This document shows positions 10,788 through 21,190 of a stretch of DNA of 64,000 bases, piece after piece. The stretch's first letter is position 1. The number at the start of each line of letters is the position of its first letter. Under the pieces are notes generated by a model, which saw only the letters and a program-made list of their open reading frames with translations, did not search any database and had not been told where the DNA came from. This DNA comes from Erinaceus europaeus (lineage: Eukaryota > Chordata > Mammalia > Eulipotyphla > Erinaceidae), in assembly GCF_950295315.1 (NCBI RefSeq), contig NC_080181.1:33434441-33498440 (forward strand), in the 5' to 3' direction. The translations under genes were made by a program, and so were the position numbers.

Positions 10788-11010
10788 ATGGGTCAGCAAT
10801 GGCATACCTAGTTGAGCGCACATGTTACAATGTGCAAGGGACCTGGGTTTGAGACCCCAGTCCCCACCTGCAGGGGGAAAGCTTCACAAGTGGTGAAGCA
10901 GTGCTGCAGGTGTCTCTCTCTGTCTCTCACCCTCTCTACTTCTCCCTTCCCTCTCAATTCCTAACTGTCTCTATCCAATCAATAAATAAAAATAATAAAA
11001 AAAAATTTTT
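10788..11010 (+). mobile_element. tRNA-derived SINE, group A
   Basis: TTGAGCGCACATGTTACAAT, ACCTGCAGGGGGAAAGCTTC, AGTGGTGAAGCAGTGCTGCA and TATCCAATCAATAAATAAAA; close to consensus. It abuts the (GAA)n tail of the preceding SINE. Confidence 0.9.
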
Positions 11011-11017
11011 AAGAAAA

Positions 11018-11310
11018 AGTGGGGTGGTGGTACACCTGATAAAACACACTCTATTACTAAGCACAGGGATCTGGGCTCAAGTCCCCTGGCCCCCACCTGC
11101 ATTGGGAGAAGCTTCAGGAGCTGTGAAGCAGTGTTGCAATTGTCCATTCATTCCTCTCTCTCTCTCTGTTTGTCTTTTTCCTTCTCAATTTTTCTCTGAC
11201 CTATCAAACAAAAGAAAAAAGAAAATAATAGAGGGGGAAAAATGGCCACTAGAACTAATGAATTTGTTTTACAAGCACCTAATCTCAGTGATAAACTGGT
11301 GGCTAAATAA
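11018..11310 (+). mobile_element. tRNA-derived SINE, group A with extended 3' part
   Basis: GGTGGTGGTACACCTGATAA head; the 3' extension AAATGGCCACTAGAACTAAT..GTGATAAACTGGTGGC corresponds to the GGAGCAGTGGATTTGT..CAGCAATAACCCTGG module of longer copies. Confidence 0.8.
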
Positions 11311-11369
11311 ATTAAATAAATAAAAGTAAAAAGACTCTTTCCATGGAACAGTCATGTAACTTAAGTCCA

Positions 11370-11672
11370 TTTTTTTTCTTTCTTTTTTATTGCTACCAAG
11401 GTTATCACTGGGGCTCAGTTATCACCGGCACTACAGATCCACAGTTCCCCCCAGTGACCATTTTGTCCTTTTTTTTTCCCCTTTCTATTTTATTGCATAG
11501 GACAGAGAGAAATTGAGAGAAGGGGTGAGATAGAGAGAGGGAGTAAAAGACACTTGCTGACCTCCTCATGAAGCATTGTCCCTGCATATGGGGCTTTGGG
11601 GCTTGAACCTGGGTCCTTTGAGCTTGGTAATATATGCACTTAAACAGGTACACTACCACATAGTGCTCATCA
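11370..11672 (-). mobile_element. tRNA-derived SINE, extended, antisense
   Basis: TTGCTACCAAGGTTATCACTGG (reverse of the 3' extension), AGGACAGAGAGAAATTGAGA, GGCTTGAACCTGGGTCC and TATGCACTTAAACAGGTACA. Confidence 0.85.
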
Positions 11673-11689
11673 ATTTTTTTCTTAATGTG

Positions 11690-11840
11690 GTGGCCAGGGA
11701 GGTAACACAGTGGCAAAGAATGTTGGACTCAACTATATGAGGTCCTGAGTTTGATCCCCAGCATCATGTGTGTCAGAGTGAAGCTGGTTCTCCACTGTTT
11801 CCCTCTCTTTCTCTCTCATTAATAAGTAAGTCTTTTGAAA
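11690..11840 (+). mobile_element. tRNA-derived SINE, group C
   Basis: GGCCAGGGAGGTAACACAGT, ATGAGGTCCTGAGTTTGATC, TGTGTCAGAGTGAAGCTGGT and CTCTCATTAATAAGTAAGTC. Confidence 0.85.
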
Positions 11841-12189
11841 ATTATTTTTACAATATAAATGAGAGTGTTCTGTGTGGCCTCGGCCTGTTGACAGTAAAAC
11901 TGTCTGCTAGAACTCCCTGGGACCTTCACCTGAATCTGGTAGATTCCCCATAAGCATTCTTCCTTTTGCAATAATACTAGAACTAGACTGCGCATTCAGG
12001 GTTTTTATTACGAATTACAAGACATTCTTCAGCAGCAATAATCAGAAACTTTGAAAAAGTCAGGGTTTAATATTGCCCCTCCAGGCCTCTATGGGGTAGA
12101 GAGAAACTGGTTCCGGAATTCTGTTTTGGAGAAAACTGAAGATGGAAGGTCTAGTGTTTTGCTCAACCCATCCTCTATTGATGAATTTT

Positions 12190-12389
12190 NNNNNNNNNNN
12201 NNNNNNNNNNNNNNNNNNNNNNNNNNNNNNNNNNNNNNNNNNNNNNNNNNNNNNNNNNNNNNNNNNNNNNNNNNNNNNNNNNNNNNNNNNNNNNNNNNNN
12301 NNNNNNNNNNNNNNNNNNNNNNNNNNNNNNNNNNNNNNNNNNNNNNNNNNNNNNNNNNNNNNNNNNNNNNNNNNNNNNNNNNNNNNNNN
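12190..12389. other. Assembly gap, 200 N
   Basis: Exactly 200 unknown bases. Flanks 11845-12189 and 12390-12489 show nothing I recognise. A fixed length of 200 suggests a scaffolder placeholder rather than a measured distance. Protein translations across it are meaningless. Confidence 0.99.
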
Positions 12390-12489
12390 GTATTGTTATT
12401 TAGTGTTTTCCATATATTTATCATCAATTTATGAATAATAACTGTTTCACTTCTTTTCTAATCTGAATTCCTTTTTAAAATTGTTTTAA

Positions 12490-12722
12490 TATTTATTTAT
12501 TTTCCCTTTTGTTGTCCTTGTTTTTTATTGTTGTGGGTATTATTGTTGTAGTTATTGATTTGTCATTGTTAGGTCAGACAGAGAGAAATGGAGAGAGGAG
12601 GGAAGACAAAGAGGATGAGAGAAAAATAGACACCTGCAGACCTGCTTCACCGTTTGTGAAGCCACCCCCCGTAGGTGGGGAGCCAGAGGCCTTAACCCGC
12701 TGCGCTACTGCTGGACTCCCCT
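12490..12722 (-). mobile_element. tRNA-derived SINE, group B, antisense
   Basis: TTCCCTTTTGTTGTCCTTGT, AGGTCAGACAGAGAGAAATG, CACCTGCAGACCTGCTTCAC and CTTAACCCGCTGCGCTACTG, the reverse of the group B order. Confidence 0.9.
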
Positions 12723-12789
12723 GAATTCCTTTTATCGCTTATCTTACCTGATTATTTTGATTAGGGCCTTAACACTAATCTCTTTTCTA

Positions 12790-13115
12790 GCTGGAATTTA
12801 TTTTTATTTATTATATTTTAATGACTGAGTAATGGTTCACAAAATCATAAGATTTCAGGGGTATAATTCCACACTGCACCCATCACCACAGTTCTGTGCC
12901 CCTTCCTACCCCACCCCACTTCTTCATGGAAACCTACCTCCAAGATAACCACCATGGCTTTCAGTCTAGAGACAGTTGGCTACTTTTGTTGTTTGTTTGT
13001 TTGTTTGTCTCTGTGTTGAACAGTTTATGTATTTCAGTTCGTTGCATTGCACAGTTGAGTGAAGCTATCTGTTAGCTGTCTTTCAGAGAAACGAAAGCCA
13101 TTTTGTTTAAGAAAC
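12790..13115 (-). mobile_element. L1 3'-end fragment, antisense
   Basis: GGGGTATAATTCCACACTGC, CACCATGGCTTTCAGTCTAG and AAGCTATCTGTTAGCTGTCT recur in order in the antisense L1 at 21940-22190. Confidence 0.7.
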
Positions 13116-13117
13116 TT

Positions 13118-13422
13118 GGGAGTCAGGCAGTAGAGCAGCGGGTTAAGCACACGTGGCGCAAAGCACAAGGACCTGTGTAAGGATCCTGGTTTGAGCCCCC
13201 AGGCTTCCCACCTGCTGGGGAGTTGCTTCACAAGCGGTGAAGCAGGTCTGCAGGTGTCTTATCTTTCTCTCCTCCTCTCTGTCTTCCCCTCCTCTCTCCA
13301 TTTCTCTCTGTCCTATCCAAAAACAATGTCTACAATAATAACTACAACAATGAGAAACAACAAGGGCAACAAAAGGGAAAAAATAAATAAATAAATAAAT
13401 AAATAAGTTTAAAAAAATAGTT
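13118..13422 (+). mobile_element. tRNA-derived SINE, group B
   Basis: GGGAGTCAGGCAGTAGAGCA head, CGGGTTAAGCACACGTGGCG, GAAGCAGGTCTGCAGGTGTC, CTGTCCTATCCAAAAACAAT and CAACAAGGGCAACAAAAGGG before the (AAAT)n tail. Confidence 0.92.
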
Positions 13423-13514
13423 CTTGAGCACATACACCAGAAAAGAAAAAAAAACTGAAACATAAAACTCTTTTACTTTACCTCTTCCTCCTCCCCCCAA
13501 ATTTTTTAAATGCA

Positions 13515-13690
13515 GAGCCAGGTGATGGGAGGTAGCACATTTATTATACAAAAGACTTGCGTTCCTGAGGTCCAGGGTCTAAAGTTCAATCCCTCAAAAG
13601 TGTTCCAGAGGAGGGGGGGAGGGGACAAGGAAGAAGAGGAGGAGGAGGAGAAAACAGAAAAGAAGCAGGAAAGGGAAGGAAAAAAAGCCG
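13515..13690 (+). mobile_element. tRNA-derived SINE fragment, group C, with purine tail
   Basis: GAGGTAGCACATTTATTATA and CGTTCCTGAGGTCCAGGGTC head, AAGTTCAATCCCTCAAAAGT, then a GA-rich tract to 13690. Confidence 0.6.
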
Positions 13691-13754
13691 AGGAATGAAC
13701 TTGTATCTTGCAAACAGAATACCACTGAACTGTCTTGTGAATCCATTTGTTTTT

Positions 13755-13936
13755 TTTAAAGTAAGATAGGAGAGAGAAGGAAGGGACTGAAGAGCTACCA
13801 CAACATTACTCCATCCGTGGAACTCCCCTGGTGCCTTTCATGGTATTCCCTTCTGGTAACAGAGCTCAAACCCAGGCCCTCACACGTGGCAAAGCAAATG
13901 CTTTATCTAGTAAGCTGTCTCCCACCCACCCCTTCA
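13755..13936 (-). mobile_element. tRNA-derived SINE, antisense, diverged
   Basis: AGAGCTCAAACCCAGGCCCT (reverse B box) and CACACGTGGCAAAGCAAATG with a purine-rich left half. The interval 13937-14237 holds nothing I recognise. Confidence 0.6.
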
Positions 13937-14237
13937 TGCCTATAATAGTTTGTCCCAGAAAAACATTCAAACAGAAACACTACAAAAGCTGAATGCATAA
14001 TATTCATGCAAGATATTATGCATTATAAGGAAAATAGAGACATCCTCCAACAAATGAAGAAAATAAATTAGGAAACAGAAGTTGTTGCAAAGCTGGTGAA
14101 ATATAATACACAGTATTGCACAATGAATTCTAATTCACCTAAGAAGAAACATGGCAAATAAAGATATGCATGGTAAAGGAAGAGACAGGCAGGTATTTGG
14201 AAGTGATGGTTAGTCAACAGGAAAAGATAGAACTCTA

Positions 14238-14446
14238 ATTTTTTTAATCTTTATTCATTTATTAGATAGAAACAGCCAGAAATCAAGAGAAAGCATGATA
14301 GAGAAGAAAAGAGACAGAAACCTGCAACACTGCTTCACCACTCGAAAAGCTTTCCCCTTGCAGGTGAAGACCGAGAGCTCAAACGCAGGTCCTTGAACAT
14401 TGTAACATGTGCGTTCAACCAGATGTGTCACCACCCAGCCCCAAAC
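14238..14446 (-). mobile_element. tRNA-derived SINE, group A, antisense
   Basis: TTTATTCATTTATTAGATAG, ACCTGCAACACTGCTTCACC, GAGCTCAAACGCAGGTCCTT and TTCAACCAGATGTGTCACCA. Confidence 0.88.
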
Positions 14447-14519
14447 TCTATGAAGAAGTTTTAGGAAAACATTAAATAATCTCACAGGTAAACACCAAAT
14501 AAAAGAAACTCAAGGCATC

Positions 14520-15110
14520 TGATGTTAAATAGAATGAAAAACCTTGTGTTGGTCCTGATTATACTGGAGAAGCTTTCAGTTTTTCGCCAATGAGTGTGAC
14601 ATTAACTGTGAGTTTGTAGTTTATAGTCTTTATTACATTCCTTTTATTATTTTATTATACTCCATTCCTTCTATCTTCATTTTATTAAGAGTTTTTATTA
14701 TAGATTTGAAGCTGAATCTTGTCAGATGTTTTCTACTGATATTATCATGATTTTGTCCTTTTACTGGTGTAATATATTACATTCATTTATTTTATGTTAT
14801 AAATGTTATATAACATTTATTATGTTTTATTACATTATATTAATCCATCCCATCCACACATCCCTGGAATAAACCCCACCTGGTCATGGTATATGATGCT
14901 TCTATGTATTATTGAGTTCAATTTTGCTGGTGAATTTTTTCACATATATTTTCATCAGGTTCATATATTTTTTGCATATATGTTCATCAGGTCTGTAGAT
15001 TTATTCCTTCATTTCTTCCTTCCTTTCTCTTATGCCGTTTATCTAGGTATCAGGTTTTAATGTCAGGGTATTGTTGATCTAATAACACCTGTTTGGAAGT
15101 ATACCCTCTT
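14520..15110 (-). mobile_element. L1 ORF2 fragment, antisense
   Basis: GGAGAAGCTTTCAGTTTTTC, AATCCATCCCATCCACACAT, CATCCCTGGAATAAACCCCA and TTATTGAGTTCAATTTTGCT are the antisense of L1 reverse-transcriptase coding sequence. It is broken by many indels. Confidence 0.8.
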
Positions 15111-15114
15111 TTTT

Positions 15115-15766
15115 CTTTTTCCTTTTTTTTTTTTAAATTTTTTATTTATAAAAAGGAAACATTGACAAAACCATAGGATAAGAAGGGTACAACTTCACAC
15201 AATTCCTACCACCTGTATCCCATCCCCTCCACTGATAGTTTTCCTATTCTTTAACCCTCTGGGAGTATGGACCCAAGGTCATTGTGGGATGCAGAAGGTT
15301 GAAGGTCTGGCTTCTGTAATTGCTTCCCCGCTGAACATGGGTGTTGACAGGTTGATCCATACTCCCAGCCTGTCTCTCTCTTTCCCTAGTAGGGTGGGTC
15401 TCTGGGGAAGCAGAGCTCCAGGACACGTTGGTGGGGTTGTCTGTCCAGGGAAGTCTGGTCGCATCCTGCTAGCATCTGGAACCTGGTGGCTGAAAAGAGA
15501 GTTACCATACAAAGCCAAACAAATTGTTGAACAATCATGGACCTAAAGGCTGGAATAGTGCAAATGAAGTGTTGGGGAGGTCCTGCAATTTGTCAATAGC
15601 TAGTAGGCATATTTTAGTTATATTTCAAAGGGCCTGTAGCTATACTAGTGTTTTTCTGTTTGTTTGCTTGTTTTGTTTTGTTTTTTGCCTGAGCCTGAAA
15701 TCTGATATGCAGTTGGATCCAAGTTATTGTCTGGGAAGATGATGCCATGGCTGGGAATTCTTTTTT
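15115..15766 (-). mobile_element. Family E copy 4
   Basis: Antisense copy with a T-rich left end (the A tail), TTATAAAAAGGAAACATTGAC, then the common body, ending near GTCTGGGAAGATGATGCCAT. It is one of the longest copies and useful as a reference for the others. Confidence 0.8.
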
Positions 15767-15952
15767 TCTTTTCATAGTGACAGAAAGAATTTGAGTGCAA
15801 AGAGGGAGTTGGAAAGTGAGAGAGAAACCTATAGCACTGCTTCATTGTTCATGAAGCTTTCCCCTAGCAGGTGGGGACTGGGAGACTTAAACTTGAATTC
15901 TTGTACATGGAAATGTGTGAGCTCTACTGGGTGCACCACAACCAAGCCCCTA
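15767..15952 (-). mobile_element. tRNA-derived SINE, group A, antisense
   Basis: ACCTATAGCACTGCTTCATT, TTTCCCCTAGCAGGTGGGGA, CTTAAACTTGAATTCTTGTA and AGCTCTACTGGGTGCACCAC. Confidence 0.85.
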
Positions 15953-16034
15953 ACTTAATTCTAACTTCAAAGTTTGTCAAAATTCACTAGTAGCTCCTCT
16001 GCTCCAGAATTTTTTATTTGGGGGGAAAGTTTCT

Positions 16035-16491
16035 TGTCGGGCTAGCTTCGCAGGAGAGAGATGACCCAGGAACCAAGCTCATGGTGGTAGCAATATAAAT
16101 TTTTATTCATGCCGGTGTCCCAGAGTTGGGCATGTAGGCACGTGGTTAAAACCACATGGAGCCAAAAACCACAATGGCCAGCTTCCGCCTCCTGGTCTGC
16201 ATATCTGCCCTTCTCCCGGTCGACAAGGAACAGAGAAGACAGAAACAGAAGTGGCTTTACAATCCCATACGTTTTAGGAGAGAGGTGGAGAAAAATGGAA
16301 GGGGCTGGAAAGGTAGAACCTCTCTAGCAACTGTTGCCAGGGTTTTAACTGGTGGGATTAATGTTGCCCTGCAGGCAGGGAGGGTCTGGAAGAAGATGGA
16401 TCAAAGGAATGGAATGGGTGGGGATCTTTATGTAAATAGGCCATAGTATCAGCAATGCAGGGTCATGGGAGAGCTGGCTTAATGCCTGACA
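16035..16491 (-). mobile_element. Solo LTR of an endogenous retrovirus
   Basis: A 457-bp element with inverted ends (plus strand TGTCGGGC at the left, GCCTGACA at the right) is flanked by a perfect 6-bp target duplication GTTTCT at 16029-16034 and 16492-16497. On the minus strand it starts TGTC, ends GACA and has AATAAA at 16102-16107, about 70 bp from its 3' end, followed by a short U5-like stretch. No internal retroviral sequence is attached, so it is a solo LTR left by recombination. A 6-bp duplication is typical of class II (betaretrovirus-like) elements. The family name is not known to me. It is non-coding; open frames inside it are incidental. Confidence 0.88.
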
Positions 16492-16499
16492 GTTTCTAT

Positions 16500-17055
16500 T
16501 TTTGTTTCAATCCTCATGTTTGTAATGAGTATATTTATGTTTTATGTTTTATATATCTTGTTTCAATCATGGTAGGCTGTACTTCTCTATTATCAAACAT
16601 ATTGGCATATAACTGTTCATACATATCTGCTATGACCCTTTTCATTACTGTGATTTCTGTTGCAATTTCTCTTTTCATTTCTAATTCTGTTGGCATCTCC
16701 TCTCTTCTTTCTTATGAATTAGCAAAATTTTTGTCAATTTTGCTTATGAATTAGGAAACTAACTCTTGTTCTTAGTAATATTTGTATTTTGTTTGTATCT
16801 CATTTAGTTCCACTCTGATTTTTATTATTTCTTTCCTTATTCTAACTTTAAAATTTTTTTTCAGTTATTTCCAATGTTAACTTCTTTATTTGAGATTTTT
16901 CTTGCTTTTTCCCGAAGGCCTGTATTGCAGTCAACTTCCTATCTAGTAATACTTTTGCTGCGTCCAACTGTTTGATAACTTGCATCTTTATCTCATTTGT
17001 CTCCAGGCATTTATTTAATTTTTGCTTTGATTTCTTTAATCACTTAATGGTTATT
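16500..17055 (-). mobile_element. L1 ORF2-like fragment, antisense
   Basis: T-rich sequence with GTTTGATAACTTGCATCTTT and CTTTGATTTCTTTAATCACT, in the order of antisense L1. It is the target into which the solo LTR and the next SINE inserted. Confidence 0.5.
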
Positions 17056-17186
17056 GACTTTGCAAGTCGTGAAGCAGTGTTGCAGGTGTCTATCTGTCTG
17101 TCTGTCTCTCTGTCTCCCCATTCCCTCTTGATTTCTGGCTTTCTCTCTCTATCCAATAAATAAATTAAAATATAATTAAAAATTTT
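17056..17186 (+). mobile_element. tRNA-derived SINE, group A, 5'-truncated
   Basis: Begins mid-element at GCAAGTCGTGAAGCAGTGTT and continues through CTATCCAATAAATAAATTAA. The promoter half is missing. Confidence 0.85.
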
Positions 17187-17852
17187 AGAAAGTTAAACAA
17201 AAAAATCTATGAATTTGATCTAGCTCATCATCTAAAGCTATTGATTTCTAATTTATTCACTATTGTCCACAGCTGTGAGTGGGGTGTTAAAGCCCCCTAA
17301 TATTAGCATATTTCTGGAAATATATTCTTTTATTAGTAATTATTTTATGAATTCTGATACTCCATCATTTGGTACATGCATTAGTAAGTATAATATACTT
17401 TTGTTGTAATAAACTTTTAACCACTGTATCATGCAATGTCTGTCCTCTTACTGCCCTTTTTAAACGCTGCAAATCTAAGTATGGTTGTGGCTACCTTGGA
17501 ATGATTGCCTTATAAAATTGTTTTCCAATCTTTTATTCAATCCATTGAACTTTTTTTTTGTCTTGGGAGTTAAGATAAGTTTCCTGGAGGCAACAAGAAA
17601 CTGGATAATGTATTTTGATCTGCATGGCCACTTTATGTATTTTAACCACTGAATTAACATTTAGGGTAATTGTTTAAATATAGTAATTGCTGACATTTTA
17701 TTATTGATTGGATATTTTTATTAGTTTGTCTTTTTCCTTAATTCCTTCTCATGATTTAACATCTTTTGTTGTGTTTAAATTCCTTTTCTAGTTTATGTTT
17801 TAATTTTGCAGATTTTTATATATTTTTGTCATCACCAGAGCTTCATCATTCC
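17187..17852 (-). mobile_element. L1 ORF2 fragment, antisense
   Basis: GTGAGTGGGGTGTTAAAGCC, CTAATATTAGCATATTTCTG and TTAATTCCTTCTCATGATTT match antisense L1 ORF2 order (the GGTGTTAAAGTCCCC region). Confidence 0.7.
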
Positions 17853-18009
17853 AAGTTTTTCAGATAGAAACAAAGAGACAGATAGATGACAAAGGGAGAA
17901 AGACACCACAGCACAGAAGCTTCCCCAAGTGCAGTGGCAGCCAGGCTCGAACCTGGGTCCCTCTCATGACAAAGCAGACACCTTTCCAGGTGAGCTATCA
18001 CGTCAGCCC
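17853..18009 (-). mobile_element. tRNA-derived SINE, group D, antisense
   Basis: TTTTCAGATAGAAACAAAGA, AAGTGCAGTGGCAGCCAGGC, CTCGAACCTGGGTCCCTCTC and CAGGTGAGCTATCACGTCAG. Its reverse complement has a good B box GGTTCGAGCC. Confidence 0.85.
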
Positions 18010-18117
18010 CAAAGGATTTTGTTTTGAGGTTACTGTGAGGTTTACATGTAAAGTTATGTGTTTATAATAGACCAAGCTAGTGTATCTAAATTCATTCTAG
18101 TAGGTTTGGTTATGAAC

Positions 18118-18950
18118 ATTGTTAAAAATATTAACATATTCCAAAGGGCCCATGACTATACTAAATTTTTTGTTTATTTTTTTTTCTGGAATATAACTAA
18201 AAAAGGCCTATTAGCTATCTACCCCCAAATCTTCATCTGCCTTTAGGTTCATGATTAGTCAACAATTTGTTTGGCTTTATATGTTAACTTTTCATATATA
18301 TTTTTTTTTTCCCTTTTGTTGCCCTTGTTGTTTTTCATTGTAGTTGCTATTGATGTCGTGTTGTTAGATAGGACAGAGAGAAATGGAGAGAGATGGGGAA
18401 GACAGAGAAGAGGAGAGAAAGAAACCTGTAGACCTGCTTCACACTTGTGAAGTGATTCCCCTCAGGTGGAGAGCTGGGGCTCGAACTGGGATCCTTACAC
18501 TGGTCCTTGCACTTTGTGCTACGTGCGTTTAACCCGCTGTGTTACCGCCTGACTCCCCCATGTTAACTCTTCTTTTAACCAACAGGTTCCAGATGCCACC
18601 ATGATGCCAGCTGGACTTCCCTGGGCAGAGGATCCCATCAATGTGTCCTGGAGCCCTGCTTCCCCAGAACCCTGCCCTACTAGGGTGAGAGAAACAGGCT
18701 GGGAGTATGGATCGACCTACCAACACCCATGTTCAGTGGGGAAGCAATTACAGAAGCCAGACCTCCTACCTTCTGCATCCCATTATGACCCTGGGTCCAT
18801 ACTCCCAGAAGGATAAAGAATAGGAAAGCTATCAGAGAAGGGGATGGGATATGGAGTTCTGGTGGTGGGAATTATGTGGAGTTGTACCGCTCTTATCCTA
18901 TGGTTCTTGTCAGTGTTTCCTTTTTATAAATAAAAATTTTAAAAGTTTAA
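18118..18950 (+). mobile_element. Family E copy 5, split by a SINE
   Basis: The two parts, 18118-18293 and 18560-18950, join across an antisense SINE at 18294-18559. The sequence ATGTTAACTTTTC (18281-18293) and ATGTTAACTCTTC (18560-18572) is duplicated on the two sides, as expected from SINE insertion. The 3' end is CCTTTTTATAAATAAAAATTTT. Confidence 0.8.
18294..18559 (-). mobile_element. tRNA-derived SINE, group B, nested in family E copy 5
   Basis: T-run, TTTGTTGCCCTTGTTGTTTT, AGGACAGAGAGAAATGGAGA, GGGCTCGAACTGGGATCCTT and TAACCCGCTGTGTTACCGCC. ATGTTAACT(T/C)TTC on both sides is the target duplication. Confidence 0.92.
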
Positions 18951-18959
18951 AGAAAAAAG

Positions 18960-19540
18960 AAATAAAAACTGTAGAATACATAGCCTACAAAAAATGTTCT
19001 ATTTCCAAGCTCAAAAATCAATAATCTTTATCATGATTTTATTAAAGATAACACCTTTTTTCAAAAAAAAAAACATTATTTTTTGTTTTTTCTATAAAGG
19101 GATTTCAATTCCTCCATCACTTCTTTTATTTTTGCAGTGTGCACATGAGACAGCACTGCTTCTGGATGACTTTTATTTTCCTTTCTTGGGGGGGGGGGGC
19201 AGTGGGTACTTCAAGCTCTGAGTAAGGCAGCAAGCACTTTAGATGAATGTGTTTCTGGCAATCACCCCAAGTAGGGACAGACCAGGGACTTCCCAGATCA
19301 CAGAAAACATTGCAGCTTATGAGGTCACAAATGGCACTTGTGCCTCTCTCACTAAGTTCCACTTACTGAGTCCTCCACCAGAGTCTCAAATTCCAGCTCC
19401 CCACAATGGTCACAAGAACTGTCTGCTGGCCTCAAGGACCCCCACAGCAAAGGTGTGGAGTGTGTCCCCCTTTATCCCTGTCTCTTTGACTCTTTTCTGG
19501 CAGTGTGGTGTCCACCCTTGCTAGTATTCTGCTGAATTTT
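18960..19540. other. Unassigned sequence with G12 run
   Basis: No repeat or gene recognised. It contains a 12-base G run at 19188-19199. Confidence 0.4.
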
Positions 19541-19684
19541 GCTATATTTTGCTATATTTTTTTAATGTTTTACATCATATTCGTAAGGGATATTCATCTC
19601 AATTTTTATTCATCTTCTTGTAATGTCTTTTGGTCTGAATTTGGTACCAGAATAATGCTGGCCTTATAGAATGAATTTGGTAGG
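19541..19684 (-). mobile_element. L1 ORF2 fragment, antisense (left part)
   Basis: AGGGATATTCATCTCAATTT and GGTACCAGAATAATGCTGGC match antisense L1. It continues at 19885 after a SINE. Confidence 0.65.
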
Positions 19685-19883
19685 CTAGACTGTCACACAC
19701 CTGGCTGAACACACAAATCACCATTTATAAGGACTAGGTTCAAACCTCTGGTCCCTACCTGCAAAGGGGAGGTTCATAAGCAATGAAACAGTACTACAAG
19801 ACTCCATCTATCTATCTACCTATCTATCTATCTGTCATCTATCTCTATATCTTTCTCTGTCCTATCAAATAAAAAAATTAAAT
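19685..19883 (+). mobile_element. tRNA-derived SINE, group A, inside L1
   Basis: CACACACCTGGCTGAACACA, AGGTTCAAACCTCTGGTCCC and TGTCCTATCAAATAAAAAAA, with a TATC repeat in its body. Confidence 0.85.
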
Positions 19884-19884
19884 T

Positions 19885-20422
19885 AATTACTTTTTAGATT
19901 CTTTTGTTGAGAATTAGTGTTAATTCCTAAAGTATTTGGTATAATTACCAGTGAAACCATCAGACTTTGTTGAGGTTATTATTGTTATTGATTCAATCAC
20001 CTTATTAGTTGTAAACCTGTCCATATTTTCTATTTCTGCATGATTTATTGTTGGTAGGTTGCATTTCTAGAAACTTATTCATTTCCTGAAACCTATCATT
20101 TTGGCATAGTTCATAGTGCTAACACTTTTTCACATTTGTAAAATTGTACTGTTCCCTCTTTTATTTCAGATGTTAATGATTTGTTTTATTTTTTCTTAGG
20201 ATAACCACCTAAGTTTGCCACTTCTATCTTTTTACACACCCAACTCTTGAGTTTGATTCACTTTTTTAATATTTACCTCTACTCTAAACTTTATTTTCTG
20301 ACAGCTTTGAATTTAGCTTGTTCTTTTCCTGTTTTCTTAAAAGTGTAATTTAGTTTGCTAACTTGAATTCGTTATGTTAATGTAAGCATTCACAGCTATA
20401 AATGTTCCCTCTGCCACTCCTT
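19885..20422 (-). mobile_element. L1 ORF2 fragment, antisense (middle part)
   Basis: CCAGTGAAACCATCAGACTT, TAAACCTGTCCATATTTTCT and TTGCATTTCTAGAAACTTAT are characteristic antisense L1 ORF2 sequence. Confidence 0.8.
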
Positions 20423-20424
20423 TT

Positions 20425-20752
20425 TGTTGAATTTTTTTCCACCAGGGTTATTTCTGGGGCTCAGTGCCTGCATTATGAATCCACTACTCCTGGAGGCTAT
20501 TTTTTCCCTTTTGTTGCCCTTGTTTATCATTATTGTTATTATTGCTATCGTTGTTGGATAAGACAGAGAGAAACGGAGAGAGGAGAGGAAGACAGAGAGG
20601 GGGAGAGAAAGATACCTGCAGACCTGCTTCATGGCAGGTGAAGTGACTCCCCTGCAGGTGGGGAGCCAGGGGCTTGAACTGGAATCCTTACGCTGGTCCT
20701 TGTCCTTTGCACCAAGTGCGCTTAACCCACTGTGCTACCACCTGTCACCCAA
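20425..20752 (-). mobile_element. tRNA-derived SINE, group B, extended, inside L1
   Basis: CCACCAGGGTTATTTCTGGG and CCACTACTCCTGGAGGC (3' extension reversed), GACAGAGAGAAACGGAGAGA, GGGGCTTGAACTGGAATCCT and TAACCCACTGTGCTACCACC. Confidence 0.92.
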
Positions 20753-20754
20753 AT

Positions 20755-21190
20755 TTTATAATTTCTGTGTGCTGTGTTTTGATTTTCGTGGATCAATGAC
20801 TTTTTGATTTTCTTGGGATTTTTTTTTAATCTATTGGTTATTTAATAATGTGCTAATTTGCACATATTTCTTCTGGTACTCTTCATTTCTTGTGGATTTC
20901 AGTTACTGCTGATTACCATCTTCATTCAGGCTGGTGGAATTTCTTTGATACTTCTTAGAAGACAAGTATGTTAGCAACAATTTTTTTCAATCTTCCTTTG
21001 GAAATAACTTTTTGTCTGCAATATTGAAGGTACAACTAACTTTATAGAGTATAAAATTATTGAGTGACTATGTTTTTCTTTCATTATTTCTGGCATATAA
21101 CTTGTTTGTGTCTTGGTCTCCATAGTTAGAGTAGAATTCAGTTGTTAATTGTACTATTGTTACATTGTGATAAGTCATCTTTTTCCTTGT
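20755..21190 (-). mobile_element. L1 ORF2 fragment, antisense (right part)
   Basis: TGTGCTGTGTTTTGATTTTC, CTATTGGTTATTTAATAATG and TTCTTTCATTATTTCTGGCA continue the same antisense L1. The following 21191-21703 holds nothing I recognise. Confidence 0.6.

Noticed and set aside
12051..12438. Three open frames crossing 12190-12389
   Set aside because: Their middle is a run of N, so they have no meaning.
16109..16446. Two overlapping plus-strand frames near 16.1-16.4 kb
   Set aside because: They run antisense through the solo LTR and have no recognisable domain.
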